This document shows positions 44,301-52,549 of a stretch of DNA of 64,000 nt, one piece after another; the stretch's first letter is position 1, and each line of letters begins with the position of its first letter. A program made the position numbers and the translations under genes. The DNA lies in the NCBI RefSeq assembly GCF_023073315.1, contig NZ_JADPJH010000002.1, forward strand, positions 124,001 to 188,000, read 5' to 3'. The notes under the pieces were generated by a model. It saw only the letters and a program-made list of their open reading frames with translations. It was not told the origin of the DNA and made no database searches. Origin of the DNA: Bradyrhizobium sp. 1. Its GTDB lineage: Bacteria; Pseudomonadota; Alphaproteobacteria; Rhizobiales; Xanthobacteraceae.

Positions 44301-45605
44301 ATGAAACGACAGATGCATCTCGGCCTGTTCATCCTCGGGACCGGCAGCCATGTCGCGGGCTGGCGCTATCCCGGCGCGGTCGACAGCTTTCAGGATTTTG
44401 CCGCGATCCAGGAGATCGGCCGAACCGCCGAGCGCGGCAAGTTCGACCTGATTTTCATGGGCGACAATCTCTACGCCGATGCCGCCGCCCATCCCTCCTA
44501 CACACTGCGGCTGGAGCCGCTGACCATGCTGGCCGCGCTCGCGACCTCGACCAGCCATATCGGGCTAGGTGCGACCGTCTCCACCACCTACAGCGATCCA
44601 TTCTCCGTCGCGCGCGTCTTCGCCTCGCTCGATCACATCTCGAGAGGGCGCGCGGCATGGAACGCGGTGACCACGGCCAATCCGGCGACGGCAGCGAATT
44701 TCGGCACCACCCATCCCGATCACGCCCGCCGCTACGAGATGGCGGGCGAATTCCTCGACGTGGTCAAGGGCCTGTGGGACGGCTGGGCGGATGACGCCAT
44801 TGTCGCCGACCGCAGCAGCGGTCTCTACATCGAGCCGGCAAAACTGCGCGCGATCGACCATGACGGTGCGTTCTTCAAGGTGAAGGGTCCGCTCAACATC
44901 GGCCGCAGCCCGCAAGGCCGCCCCGTCGTGCTCCAGGCCGGCGGCTCCGAGGCCGGCCAAGCGCTCGCCGCGCGCACCGCCGATATCGTGTTCTCCGTGG
45001 TGCAGGACATCGAGGAAGCCAAGGCCGGCTACGCCTCGCTGAAGACGCGGCTGCCGTCGTTCGGCCGCAAGCCTGAGGATGTCACGGTGCTGCCGGGCGT
45101 GATGCCCGTCGTCGGCCGCACCGACAAGGAAGCGTTCGAGAAGCTCAACACGCTCCAAAGCTTTGTCAGCGGCAGTAACGCCCTTGCCATACTGTCCGAC
45201 CGCTTCGGCCGCGACATGTCGGCCTACGATCTCGACGGGCCGATCCCTGATATCGCGCCATCGGACAGCTATCACAGTTTTGCCAGCGTCATGCTTGCCA
45301 AAGGTCGCCGCGAGAACATGACGCTGCGCGATCTCTACAACCTCACGGCCGCAGCCCGCGGCCATTGGGTGCTGTGCGGCTCGGCCGAGCGCATCGCCGA
45401 CACGCTCCAGCTCTGGTTCGAGGAGCACGCCGCCGACGGATTCAACGTCATGCCGCCCTATTTCCACGAGGGCTTTGAGGATTTTGTCGAACTCGTCGTG
45501 CCGATCTTGCAGGAGCGCGGGCTGTTCCGCGCGGATTATGAGGGCACCACGTTGCGCGATCACCTTGGACTCGCGCGTCCCGCGAATCCGTTTTTCGCGG
45601 CCTAG
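44301..45605 (+). CDS. FMN-dependent monooxygenase, NtaA/SnaA/DszA/SoxA family
   Basis: A 434-residue luciferase-like flavin monooxygenase. MHLGLFILGTGSHVAGWRYPGA at the start and IGLGATVSTTYSDPFSVARVFASLDHISRGRAAWNAVTT (about 90-128) are signatures of the NtaA/DszA branch, whose members cleave C-N or C-S bonds using FMNH2 from a separate reductase. It is 17 bases downstream of the importer operon and probably belongs to it. The RutF-type reductase at 34406 is a candidate partner. The substrate is likely whatever the importer brings in. Confidence 0.9.
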   Translation: MKRQMHLGLFILGTGSHVAGWRYPGAVDSFQDFAAIQEIGRTAERGKFDLIFMGDNLYADAAAHPSYTLRLEPLTMLAALATSTSHIGLGATVSTTYSDPFSVARVFASLDHISRGRAAWNAVTTANPATAANFGTTHPDHARRYEMAGEFLDVVKGLWDGWADDAIVADRSSGLYIEPAKLRAIDHDGAFFKVKGPLNIGRSPQGRPVVLQAGGSEAGQALAARTADIVFSVVQDIEEAKAGYASLKTRLPSFGRKPEDVTVLPGVMPVVGRTDKEAFEKLNTLQSFVSGSNALAILSDRFGRDMSAYDLDGPIPDIAPSDSYHSFASVMLAKGRRENMTLRDLYNLTAAARGHWVLCGSAERIADTLQLWFEEHAADGFNVMPPYFHEGFEDFVELVVPILQERGLFRADYEGTTLRDHLGLARPANPFFAA

Positions 45606-45647
45606 AGCGGAATGGACTTGGGTTGAATCAAGCGGCCGCGGGCTCGG

Positions 45648-45776
45648 TGCACCTCTCCCGCCCGCGGGAGAGGTCGGCGCAACGCGCCGGGTGAGGGTTC
45701 TCTCCTCTTGGGGGTTCTCGATTGCGGAGATACCCTCTCCCCAGCCCTCCCGCGCAAGCGGGGAGCGAGAACACCT
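45648..45776. repeat. dispersed palindromic intergenic repeat
   Basis: The element begins with CCTCTCCCGC (45652-45661) pairing perfectly with GCGGGAGAGG (45664-45673), and ends with a second hairpin (CTCCCGC and GCGGGGAG, about 45747-45763). Between them lie CGCAACGCGCCGGGTGAGGG and a reverse-orientation ACCCTCTCCCC. I recognise this as the kind of small palindromic element repeated in Bradyrhizobium genomes. It lies exactly where the family-3 binding-protein gene loses its N-terminal part. Confidence 0.6.
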
Positions 45777-45777
45777 C

Positions 45778-46350
45778 ACCGCTGCGGCGTTCGAACCTGG
45801 CCGCTTCGATGCCATCAACACTGGCCTGTTCTGGACCGAGGAGCGTTCAAAAATGCTCTACCTCGTGCCTTACGCGCAGCAGGCGATCAGCATCTACACC
45901 GATCCCGCCTCCAGCCTGAAGCTGGAGAAATTCGAGGACCTCGCCGGCCGCGTCGTCGGCATGGAATCGGCGACCTACACCGAACGCAAGGCGCGCGAGT
46001 TCAGCGCCGCGATGGAAGCCAAGGGCCTGAAGCCGATCGAGCTCCGCACCTTCACCACGGTGACCGCGACCTCGGCGGCGCTGCGCGCAGGCCAGCTCGA
46101 GGCAGCCCTCAACATCAACGAGACCGCGAATTCGCTCGAGCAGAAGGGCATCGCGAAGATCTGGGTGCGCGACATCGCGGGCACCGACATCACCTTCGCC
46201 TTCCGCGACAAGCTGCTCGCACAAGCTTTCGCCGACGCGCTGACGGCGGCCCGCGCCGACGGTACTTATGACAAGCTGTTCGACAAGTTCGGCATGACCA
46301 AGCTGAAGACGACGACGTTCGCCATCCGGGGCGATGGGCCGACGAATTGA
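45778..46350 (+). pseudogene. N-terminally truncated family-3 amino acid-type ABC substrate-binding protein
   Basis: An open frame of 190 codons matches the C-terminal two-thirds of a bacterial extracellular solute-binding protein of family 3: FEPGRFDAINTGLFWTEERSKML, VGMESATYTERKAREF, and the terminal DGTYDKLFDKFGMTKL. There is no signal peptide and no first half of lobe 1; the frame continues upstream into the palindromic repeat. No start codon with a ribosome binding site is visible near 45778. I conclude that the gene was truncated, probably by a deletion or insertion involving the repeat. No cognate permease is nearby. Confidence 0.75.
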
Positions 46351-46388
46351 GGAAAGCGCCGGCGCGCTTCGATCCCGCGAGATGCGCA

Positions 46389-46537
46389 CTCTCGTGTCCC
46401 GGACGCGCTGCAACGCTCTCGGCGTTGCGGCGCAGAGCCGGGACCCAGATGGCAACCAAGGAACTCGCGGTGAGATGGGCCCCGGCTCTGCAGCGCACCG
46501 CTGAAGAAGCGCTGCGCCGCGTCCGGGGCACGAGAGC
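46389..46537. repeat. second dispersed palindromic repeat, long inverted arms
   Basis: Outer arms TCTCGTGTCCCGGACGCG and CGCGTCCGGGGCACGAGA are nearly perfect inverted copies. Inner arms CAGAGCCGGGACCCA (46433-46447) and TGGGCCCCGGCTCTG (46476-46490) pair too. The whole can fold into a long cruciform or RNA stem. It closely resembles an intergenic repeat found many times in Bradyrhizobium genomes. It separates the decayed binding-protein gene from the aldehyde dehydrogenase gene and could also end transcription from both sides. Confidence 0.65.
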
Positions 46538-46547
46538 CGTAGGATAG

Positions 46548-47981
46548 TTACGAGCTCGCCTGGGTCACAAACTTCGTATTCAGATAACCCTCGATCGCCT
46601 CGAGGCCACCTTCGGAGCCGTAGCCGGAATCCTTGGTGCCGCCGAACGGCACTTCCGGCAGCGCGAGGCCGTGATGGTTGATCGACACCATGCCGCTCTC
46701 GATGTCGGCGCCGATCGCCTGCATCGTCTTGCTCGAGGTGGTGTAGGCATAGGCCGCAAGGCCGTAAGGCAGGCGGTTCGCCTCGGCCACCACTTCGTCA
46801 TAGCTGCGGAAGGACGTGATCGGGGCGAGCGGTCCGAACGGCTCCTCGTTCATGATGCGGGCATCGCGCGGCACGTCGGTGATGACAGTCGGCTCGAAGA
46901 AGAAGCCTTCATTGCCGATGCGCTTGCCGCCGGCCTGGATCTTGGCGCCGCGCTGGACCGCGTCGGAAACGAGACCTTCCATCGCATCGACACGGCGCGG
47001 GTTCGCCAGCGGGCCCATGCGGGTATCCTTGTCGAGGCCGCTGCCGACCTTGAGACTCTTGGCCGCCGCGACGAACTTCTCGACGAAGGGCTGGTAGACG
47101 CTTTCATGCACCAGGAAGCGCGTCGGCGAAACGCAGACCTGGCCGGCATTGCGGAACTTGTTGGTCGACAAAATCTTGGCGGCGTTGTCGAGGTCAGCGT
47201 CGGCAAACACGATCGCCGGCGCGTGGCCGCCGAGCTCCATGGTGACACGCTTCATGTGCAGGCCAGCGAGCGCGGCCAGATGCTTGCCGACCGCGGTCGA
47301 GCCGGTAAAACTGATCTTGCGGATGATCGGATGCGGGATGAGATATTCCGACACGTCCGACGGCACGCCGAACACCAGCTGAACGACACCGGCCGGAATG
47401 CCGGCGTCGGCATAGGCGCGCACCAGCTCCATGCAGCTCGCAGGCGTCTCTTCCGGACCCTTGACGATGATCGAGCAGCCGGCGGCGAGCGCAGCCGAAA
47501 TCTTGCGCACCGCCTGGTTGATCGGAAAATTCCACGGCGTGAACGCTGCGACCGGACCGACCGGCTCCTTGATCACGAGCTGGGAGACGTTGCCCATCCG
47601 CGGCGGCACGATGCGGCCATAGGCGCGGCGCGCTTCTTCCGCGAACCAGTCGATGAGGTCGCCGGCGAGCATGGTCTCGCCCTGCGCTTCCACGACCGGC
47701 TTGCCCTGCTCCATGGTCATCACAGGCGCGATCTCGGCGGCGCGCGAGCGGATGATGTCGGCGGCCTTCCGCATCAGCTTGTAGCGATCGAACGGCGAGG
47801 TCTTGCGCCAGACGTCGAAGCCGGCCTTGGTGGCCTCAAGCGCCCGGTCGAGATCCGCGCGCGAGGCGTGCGGGGTCTTGCCGATCGGCTGGCCGGTGGC
47901 GGGATTGAGGATGTCCTCCGATTTCCCGGAGGTGCCGTCGGTCCACTCGCCGGCGATGAACATCTGAACTTTCGGGTACAT
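46548..47981 (-). CDS. NAD(P)-dependent aldehyde dehydrogenase (succinate-semialdehyde dehydrogenase-like)
   Basis: A 477-residue ALDH. The catalytic cysteine is C283 ([11 protein letters not shown]), the general base is E249 (MELGGHAP), N151 lies in FTPWNFP and K174 in VKGPEE. The sequence resembles GabD-type succinate-semialdehyde dehydrogenases. A GAGGAG ribosome binding site precedes the ATG at 47981. It is on the same strand as, and downstream of, the furoate cluster, separated from it by a GMC oxidoreductase remnant. A role in oxidising furfural or HMF-type aldehydes to the acid is attractive but unproven. Confidence 0.9.
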   Translation of the reverse strand: MYPKVQMFIAGEWTDGTSGKSEDILNPATGQPIGKTPHASRADLDRALEATKAGFDVWRKTSPFDRYKLMRKAADIIRSRAAEIAPVMTMEQGKPVVEAQGETMLAGDLIDWFAEEARRAYGRIVPPRMGNVSQLVIKEPVGPVAAFTPWNFPINQAVRKISAALAAGCSIIVKGPEETPASCMELVRAYADAGIPAGVVQLVFGVPSDVSEYLIPHPIIRKISFTGSTAVGKHLAALAGLHMKRVTMELGGHAPAIVFADADLDNAAKILSTNKFRNAGQVCVSPTRFLVHESVYQPFVEKFVAAAKSLKVGSGLDKDTRMGPLANPRRVDAMEGLVSDAVQRGAKIQAGGKRIGNEGFFFEPTVITDVPRDARIMNEEPFGPLAPITSFRSYDEVVAEANRLPYGLAAYAYTTSSKTMQAIGADIESGMVSINHHGLALPEVPFGGTKDSGYGSEGGLEAIEGYLNTKFVTQASS

Positions 47982-48080
47982 CGTGTCTCCTCACATGATT
48001 TCGGCAGCAATGAGCATTGGGCGCCCACCGCCTAATAAGCGGGCGCAGAGCTACACCGAAAGGCGGCCGGCGCAAAGGGA

Positions 48081-48173
48081 TCAATGATGCCGCAGCAGCG
48101 CATCGCTGATCTTCTCGGCGGCCATGATCACGGAGATGCTGGTATTGGCCGCGGGCAGTCGCGGCACGACATC
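48081..48173 (-). pseudogene. remnant of a GMC-family oxidoreductase C-terminus (probable lost hmfH)
   Basis: Thirty codons ending at a TGA (48081-48083) encode VVPRLPAANTSISVIM followed by AAEKISDALLRHH. This is the C-terminal active-site segment of GMC flavoprotein oxidases and dehydrogenases (the PRxPAxNTxxxxxMIAEKxSD motif, with the conserved asparagine). An in-frame TAG lies directly upstream of it and the rest of the roughly 550-residue protein is absent. In known furoate/HMF clusters a GMC oxidase, HmfH, converts HMF to furandicarboxylate. Its tail lying beside hmfT strongly suggests that hmfH was deleted here. Confidence 0.7.
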
Positions 48174-48183
48174 CTATGGTTCC

Positions 48184-48189
48184 GTATAC
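48184..48189. promoter_or_regulatory. isolated GTATAC site upstream of the aldehyde dehydrogenase
   Basis: GTATAC, identical to part of the palindrome in front of the GntR gene at 39835, lies about 200 bases upstream of the aldehyde dehydrogenase start. It is a six-base match only and may be chance. Confidence 0.15.
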
Positions 48190-48222
48190 ATCGCACCTCT
48201 ACCTCCACGTGCGTCATGGATC

Positions 48223-48248
48223 GGCGCGGCTACAAATGCAGCCGCGCC
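48223..48248 (-). terminator. hairpin downstream of the MFS transporter gene
   Basis: GGCGCGGCT and AGCCGCGCC form a perfect nine-base-pair stem with an eight-base loop, nine bases beyond the MFS stop codon. No T-run follows, but position and strength suit a transcription terminator or 3' stabilising stem for the hmf operon. Confidence 0.45.
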
Positions 48249-48256
48249 CATTTGCC

Positions 48257-49588
48257 TCAGCGGAAATTGCCCTTCGTCTCAGGGATCACGACCGCGCCGA
48301 TCAAATAGATCACGAAGACACCGACTGAGAAGTAGGCCAGCGACATCGGAATCTCCGCGGTGCTCCCGCTCACCAGCGAGACGAAGGTCGGCATCATGCC
48401 GCCCAACGCAAAGCCGATGTTCCAGGACAAGCCGGTGCCGGTTGCGCGCAGCGCAGTCGGAAAGCGCTCGTTCAGGAAGATCAGCACCGGCGCGTATCCG
48501 GCATTACCGATGAAGGCGATGGCGAACGCATAGAGCGTGATCTGCGTCGTGTCCTTGGTGGCAGCAAGATTGAGATAGCACAGTGGCAGCAGCACGGCCG
48601 CCAGGATGCCGATGACGAGAAACGTCTTCTTGCGGCCGATGCGATCGCTCAGCGCGCCGACCAGCACCGCCGAGAAGAACGCCGACACACTCGCGCCCAT
48701 CAGGATCAACGACGAGGTCTGGTTTGGGACCGCGTTGATGACCTTCAGGAAGCTCGGCAAATAGCCGGAGGTCAGATAGTAGCCGGCGCCGCCGCCGAAG
48801 GTGATCAGGAGATTGATCAGCAAGACGCTGCGATATTCGCCGGAGAAAACGTCCTTGACCGGCGCCTTCGAGACTTTTGCCTGCTTGTTGCCCTGCTGGC
48901 GCTTGAGTTCCTTGAAATACGGGGACTCCTCGAGGTTGCGGAAGATGAACCAGCCGAGCAGTGAGCTCAGCAGCCCCGAGAAGAACATGAAGCGCCAGCC
49001 CCACACCGCAAAGGCATCACCGGGGAAGATCGAGGACGTGATCAGGAAGATGAACGACGCCAGCAGCGCGCCGATGCCGGCGCCGCCGCCACCGACGAGG
49101 CCCGACATCGCGCCGCGCCAATTCGCCGGCACCGATTCCGTGCCGATCGTATGGGTGGATGCCACGACGCCGCCAACGAAGATGCCCTGTACCAGGCGCA
49201 GGATCAGGAAGATGATCGGTGCAAAGACACCGACTTGCGCGATGGTCGGCAACAGGCCGAACGCCGCGGTGCTGATGCCGACGCCGATGATGGCAATCAG
49301 CATCGCCTGCTTGCGGCCGTGGACGTCGGCATAGTGGCCGAAGATTGCCGAGCCCAGCGGGCGCATCAACAGCGTGACGGCGAACGAGCCGTAGACTGCG
49401 GCGAGCGACAGCGCCGGATTGCTCGACGGAAAGAACAGCGCGCCGATAACAGGCGCCACGTAAAGAAGAATGAACAAATCGAACAGATCGAGCGCCCATC
49501 CGAGCACCGACGCGATGATCGCATTGACCATCTGCTTGTTATCCGCGGACGCTTGTGCACCTGCGACCGGCATATCCATCTCAGCCAT
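48257..49588 (-). CDS. MFS transporter, probable furoate/aromatic acid importer (HmfT1-like)
   Basis: A 443-residue transporter with 12 predicted membrane helices. The loop between helices 2 and 3 has GHYADVHGRKQAM, the major facilitator signature, and GALSDRIGRKKTF repeats it in the second half. The long central loop between helices 6 and 7 (KELKRQQGNKQAKVSKAPVKDVF) and the RLVQGIFVGGVVASTHTIGTE stretch suit the metabolite:H+ symporter group. A strong GGGGGAGG ribosome binding site precedes the ATG. As the last intact gene after hmfE it probably brings in 2-furoate, FDCA or a related acid. Confidence 0.88.
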   Translation of the reverse strand: MAEMDMPVAGAQASADNKQMVNAIIASVLGWALDLFDLFILLYVAPVIGALFFPSSNPALSLAAVYGSFAVTLLMRPLGSAIFGHYADVHGRKQAMLIAIIGVGISTAAFGLLPTIAQVGVFAPIIFLILRLVQGIFVGGVVASTHTIGTESVPANWRGAMSGLVGGGGAGIGALLASFIFLITSSIFPGDAFAVWGWRFMFFSGLLSSLLGWFIFRNLEESPYFKELKRQQGNKQAKVSKAPVKDVFSGEYRSVLLINLLITFGGGAGYYLTSGYLPSFLKVINAVPNQTSSLILMGASVSAFFSAVLVGALSDRIGRKKTFLVIGILAAVLLPLCYLNLAATKDTTQITLYAFAIAFIGNAGYAPVLIFLNERFPTALRATGTGLSWNIGFALGGMMPTFVSLVSGSTAEIPMSLAYFSVGVFVIYLIGAVVIPETKGNFR

Positions 49589-49659
49589 TTTGTTTTACCT
49601 CCCCCGTTTGAATGAGCCGCGGTCCGCGCCATTGCGAACCGCGGCAGTTTTGTCGCGTC

Positions 49660-50466
49660 TCAGCGGCCGGCGAATTTCGGCGGACGCTTGGCGTTGAAGG
49701 CCTCGACGCCTTCCTTGAAATCTTCCGACTGGCGCAGCCGGCTGTAGCAATGGCCTTCCAGTTCGATGGCGATGGCGAGCGTCGAATCCTCGGTGTCGTT
49801 GAGGAGTTTTTTGGCGGTGCGCTGCGCCAGCGGCGAGAAGGTGCGGAGCTCGTCGACCAGCTTGTCGGTCGCCTTCTCAAGCTCGGCATCCGGCACGCAT
49901 TCGGTGGCGATACCCCATTCCAGCGCCTGCTTCGCCGAGATCCGCTTGGAGCGCATCACGATGTCCTTGGTGCGGGTGATGCCGACCATCTTCTGCAGAC
50001 GCGCCGAGCCGCCGGAGCCAGGGATCTGGCCGAGCTTCTGTTCCGGCAGCGCGTATTGCGTGGTCTCGGACGCGATACGGAAATCGCAGGCCAGCGACAG
50101 CTCGAAGCCGACACCGAAGCAATAGCCGCGATTGGCGACGATCACGGGCTTGGCGCAGCGCGCGGGCGCGGCGATATTCCAGGCGAGCTTGGAGACGTGC
50201 TCGGGGCTCGCTTCCATGAAGCCGCCGATATTACCGCCACTGGAGAAATGCTCGCCCTCACCGCGCACGACGATCACGCGGACGCGCGGATCCTCGTCCA
50301 GCGTCTCGAAGGTCAGACGCAGCTGGTCGCGCTGCGGCATCGCCACGATGTTGTAGGGCGGACGTCCCAGGATGATGTCGGCGCGCTCATGCGCCTCGTC
50401 GATCTCGACCTTGAATCCGTCGAGCTTGGCGAGCCTTGGATCGGCAAAATTGTAGGGCGACGGCAT
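49660..50466 (-). CDS. hmfE: enoyl-CoA hydratase/isomerase family protein (HmfE-like, 2-oxoglutaroyl-CoA hydrolase)
   Basis: A 268-residue crotonase-fold protein. The oxyanion-hole motifs are HFSSGGNIGGF (about 73-83) and GYCFGVGFELSLACDF (about 113-128). The catalytic glutamate pair of classic hydratases is not obvious: the second region reads QKLGQIPGSGGSARL. In the furoate pathway HmfE hydrolyses 2-oxoglutaroyl-CoA or its lactone precursor. It lies 27 bases downstream of the CoA ligase and is followed by the transporter, the hmfABCDE-T order expected for this cluster. Confidence 0.82.
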   Translation of the reverse strand: MPSPYNFADPRLAKLDGFKVEIDEAHERADIILGRPPYNIVAMPQRDQLRLTFETLDEDPRVRVIVVRGEGEHFSSGGNIGGFMEASPEHVSKLAWNIAAPARCAKPVIVANRGYCFGVGFELSLACDFRIASETTQYALPEQKLGQIPGSGGSARLQKMVGITRTKDIVMRSKRISAKQALEWGIATECVPDAELEKATDKLVDELRTFSPLAQRTAKKLLNDTEDSTLAIAIELEGHCYSRLRQSEDFKEGVEAFNAKRPPKFAGR

Positions 50467-50493
50467 GTTGGTTTCCTTCTGTTGATGATCGTT

Positions 50494-52038
50494 TCAGGCG
50501 GCGTCAGACGGCGGCAGGCGCTCGGTCTCGTATTCTCCGGCGACGAGCAGTCGCCGCAGCAGCTTGCCGACCGGCGATTTCGGGATCGCGTCGACGAAGA
50601 CGTAGCGGCGCGGCCGCTTGAAATTGGCGAGGCCCGACGTGCGGCAGAACTGCTCCAGCTCGACCTCGGAGACGGCGCGGTTGCGCTTGACGAAGGCGGC
50701 GACGATTTTGCCCCACTTCTCATCGGCGACGCCGACCACCGCGACTTCATCGACGGCGGGATGCAGCGACAGGCAGCTCTCGATCTCGACCGGCGAGACG
50801 TTCTCGCCGCCGGTGATGATCATGTCGTCGACGCGGCCGGTGACGAAGAGATCGCCGTCGGGATCGACGAAGCCTGTATCGCCCGTAAAATACCAGCCCT
50901 CGCGCAGCGATTTTGCGTCGGCCTCGGGGCGGCGCCAGTAGCCTTCGAAGGACTCGTCGCCGGCGAGCGTCGCGATGATCTCGCCTTCCTCGCCGACCGC
51001 CGCAAGCTCCGCAACCGAGCGCGCGCCGATGCGCACGACCTTCACGTGCTGGTTCAACCCCGCCTTGCCGGCCGAGCCAGGTTTTGCGGCTGCATTCTGG
51101 TCGATCGTAAACGTGTAGATCTCGGAGCTGCCGTAGTGGTTGACGAACAGGTTTGGCTTGAATGCATCGTTCAGCTTCTTGAGCAGTCCATCCGTCATCG
51201 ATGCACCGGCAAAGCCGAGCTTGCGCACGCTGGACACGTCGGTTTTGGCAAAGGCGTCGTGGTGAACGAGGTCGTGATAGAGCGTCGGCACCAGATAGAG
51301 GTTGGTGATCCCTTCTTTCTCGATCAGCGCCAGCGCCTGGCGGCTGTCATAGCGCGGCAGGCAACTAAAACTGCCGCCGATCAGCGACATCGCCAGCAGC
51401 GAGCGGACTCCCATGGTGTGGTAGAGCGGCATCACGCCGAGCGTACGCTCGCCGCGGCCGTAGAGATTTTGCGCGACATGGGCGATCGCCGCCGCACGCT
51501 CGGCACGATGCCGGCGCGGCACGCCCTTCGGACGTGAGGTCGTGCCCGAGGTGTAGAGCATGATAGACCAGGCATCGGCGCCGACGCGCGGCTCGGCATC
51601 CGGCGCGCTGTCCCTGATCAGGTCCGCGAAGCTGGTGGCGTCGCCGGTCCCGGGATCGACGGACACGCGGAGCAGCTTGCTTGCGAGCGCCGACCCCTGC
51701 ACCGCCTCGGCGGAAATGTCCTGATAGACAATGGCGCAGGCTTCGGCATCCTCGATGCAGTAGTCGAGCTCGTCGGCCTTGGCGCGCCAGTTGATCGGCG
51801 TGATCACGAGCCCTGCGAACTGACAGGCCCAGTGCAGCGTCGCGGCCTCCCAGCGATTTTGCAGCAGCGTGACGACGTGGTCGCCGGGCTTGAGGCCGAG
51901 GCGGTCGAACGACAGCACCAGCGCCGAAATCTTGTCGTACCATTGCCGGTAGGTCAGGCGGAGATCGCCGTCGACCAATGCGACGGCGTGGGGATCGCGC
52001 GCGGCGCTGGCCATGAAGCTGCTGGCGAGATCAAGCAT
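50494..52038 (-). CDS. hmfD: AMP-dependent CoA ligase (HmfD-like 2-furoyl-CoA synthetase)
   Basis: A 514-residue ANL-family ligase of the size of benzoate/4-chlorobenzoate-CoA ligases. YTSGTTSRPKG is at 162-172, NHYGSSEIYTF at about 310, YFTGDTGFVDPDGDLF at about 390, and the C-terminal lysine lies in SPVGKLLRR. It would activate 2-furoate to 2-furoyl-CoA with ATP. Its start overlaps the stop of the iron-sulphur subunit gene by eight bases. Family alone would allow another aryl acid; the gene order supports HmfD. Confidence 0.82.
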   Translation of the reverse strand: MLDLASSFMASAARDPHAVALVDGDLRLTYRQWYDKISALVLSFDRLGLKPGDHVVTLLQNRWEAATLHWACQFAGLVITPINWRAKADELDYCIEDAEACAIVYQDISAEAVQGSALASKLLRVSVDPGTGDATSFADLIRDSAPDAEPRVGADAWSIMLYTSGTTSRPKGVPRRHRAERAAAIAHVAQNLYGRGERTLGVMPLYHTMGVRSLLAMSLIGGSFSCLPRYDSRQALALIEKEGITNLYLVPTLYHDLVHHDAFAKTDVSSVRKLGFAGASMTDGLLKKLNDAFKPNLFVNHYGSSEIYTFTIDQNAAAKPGSAGKAGLNQHVKVVRIGARSVAELAAVGEEGEIIATLAGDESFEGYWRRPEADAKSLREGWYFTGDTGFVDPDGDLFVTGRVDDMIITGGENVSPVEIESCLSLHPAVDEVAVVGVADEKWGKIVAAFVKRNRAVSEVELEQFCRTSGLANFKRPRRYVFVDAIPKSPVGKLLRRLLVAGEYETERLPPSDAA

Positions 52039-52549
52039 CGGACGTCTCTTTTTTGGATGAAGCGAGTTTCGCGGCAGCTTCGAGCGCCGCCTGGATGATC
52101 GGGGTGTAGCCGGTGCAGCGGCAGATATGTCCGCTGAGGAGATCGCGGGTCTCCGCTTCGGTCGGCGCCGAGTTCTTCGCGAGATAATGGTCGAGCGACA
52201 TCAAAATGCCGGCCGTGCAGAAGCCGCACTGGAGCGCGTGGTTGCGGCGAAACGCCTGCTGCAGCACGCCGAGCCGGTCGGCCGAGGGCGCGAGCCCTTC
52301 GACCGTCTTGAGATCGCAACCATCGGCCTGCGCCGCGAGCGTGAGGCAGGACCGGGTCAGCATGCCGTCGACGACGATGGTGCAGGCGCCGCAGACGCCG
52401 TGCTCGCAGCCGACATGGGTGCCGGTCGCGCCAAGTTGGTGACGCAGGAAGTCGGAGAGCAGCATGCGCGGCTCGGCCTCGCCCTCGGCGGGCCTGCCGT
52501 TGAGTGTGAAACGGACGGAATGGCGGGCATCGGCCTTGAGACGGGTCAT
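52031..52549 (-). CDS. hmfC: (2Fe-2S)-binding subunit of a molybdenum hydroxylase (HmfC-like)
   Basis: A 172-residue small subunit of the xanthine oxidase family. The plant-type ferredoxin cluster uses C48, C53, C56 and C68 (GCEHGVCGACT and RSC). The second cluster uses C108, C111, C143 and C145 (QCGFC and HICRCTGY). It carries electrons from the molybdenum site of the large subunit to FAD. It overlaps the FAD subunit gene by four bases and the ligase gene by eight. In this context it is the small chain of 2-furoyl-CoA dehydrogenase. Confidence 0.87.
   Translation of the reverse strand: MTRLKADARHSVRFTLNGRPAEGEAEPRMLLSDFLRHQLGATGTHVGCEHGVCGACTIVVDGMLTRSCLTLAAQADGCDLKTVEGLAPSADRLGVLQQAFRRNHALQCGFCTAGILMSLDHYLAKNSAPTEAETRDLLSGHICRCTGYTPIIQAALEAAAKLASSKKETSDA

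Noticed and set aside
49612..51537. A 641-codon open frame on the plus strand
   Set aside because: It lies antisense to hmfE and hmfD, has arginine/alanine/histidine-rich composition and no recognisable motif. Long antisense frames are expected in this GC-rich DNA.
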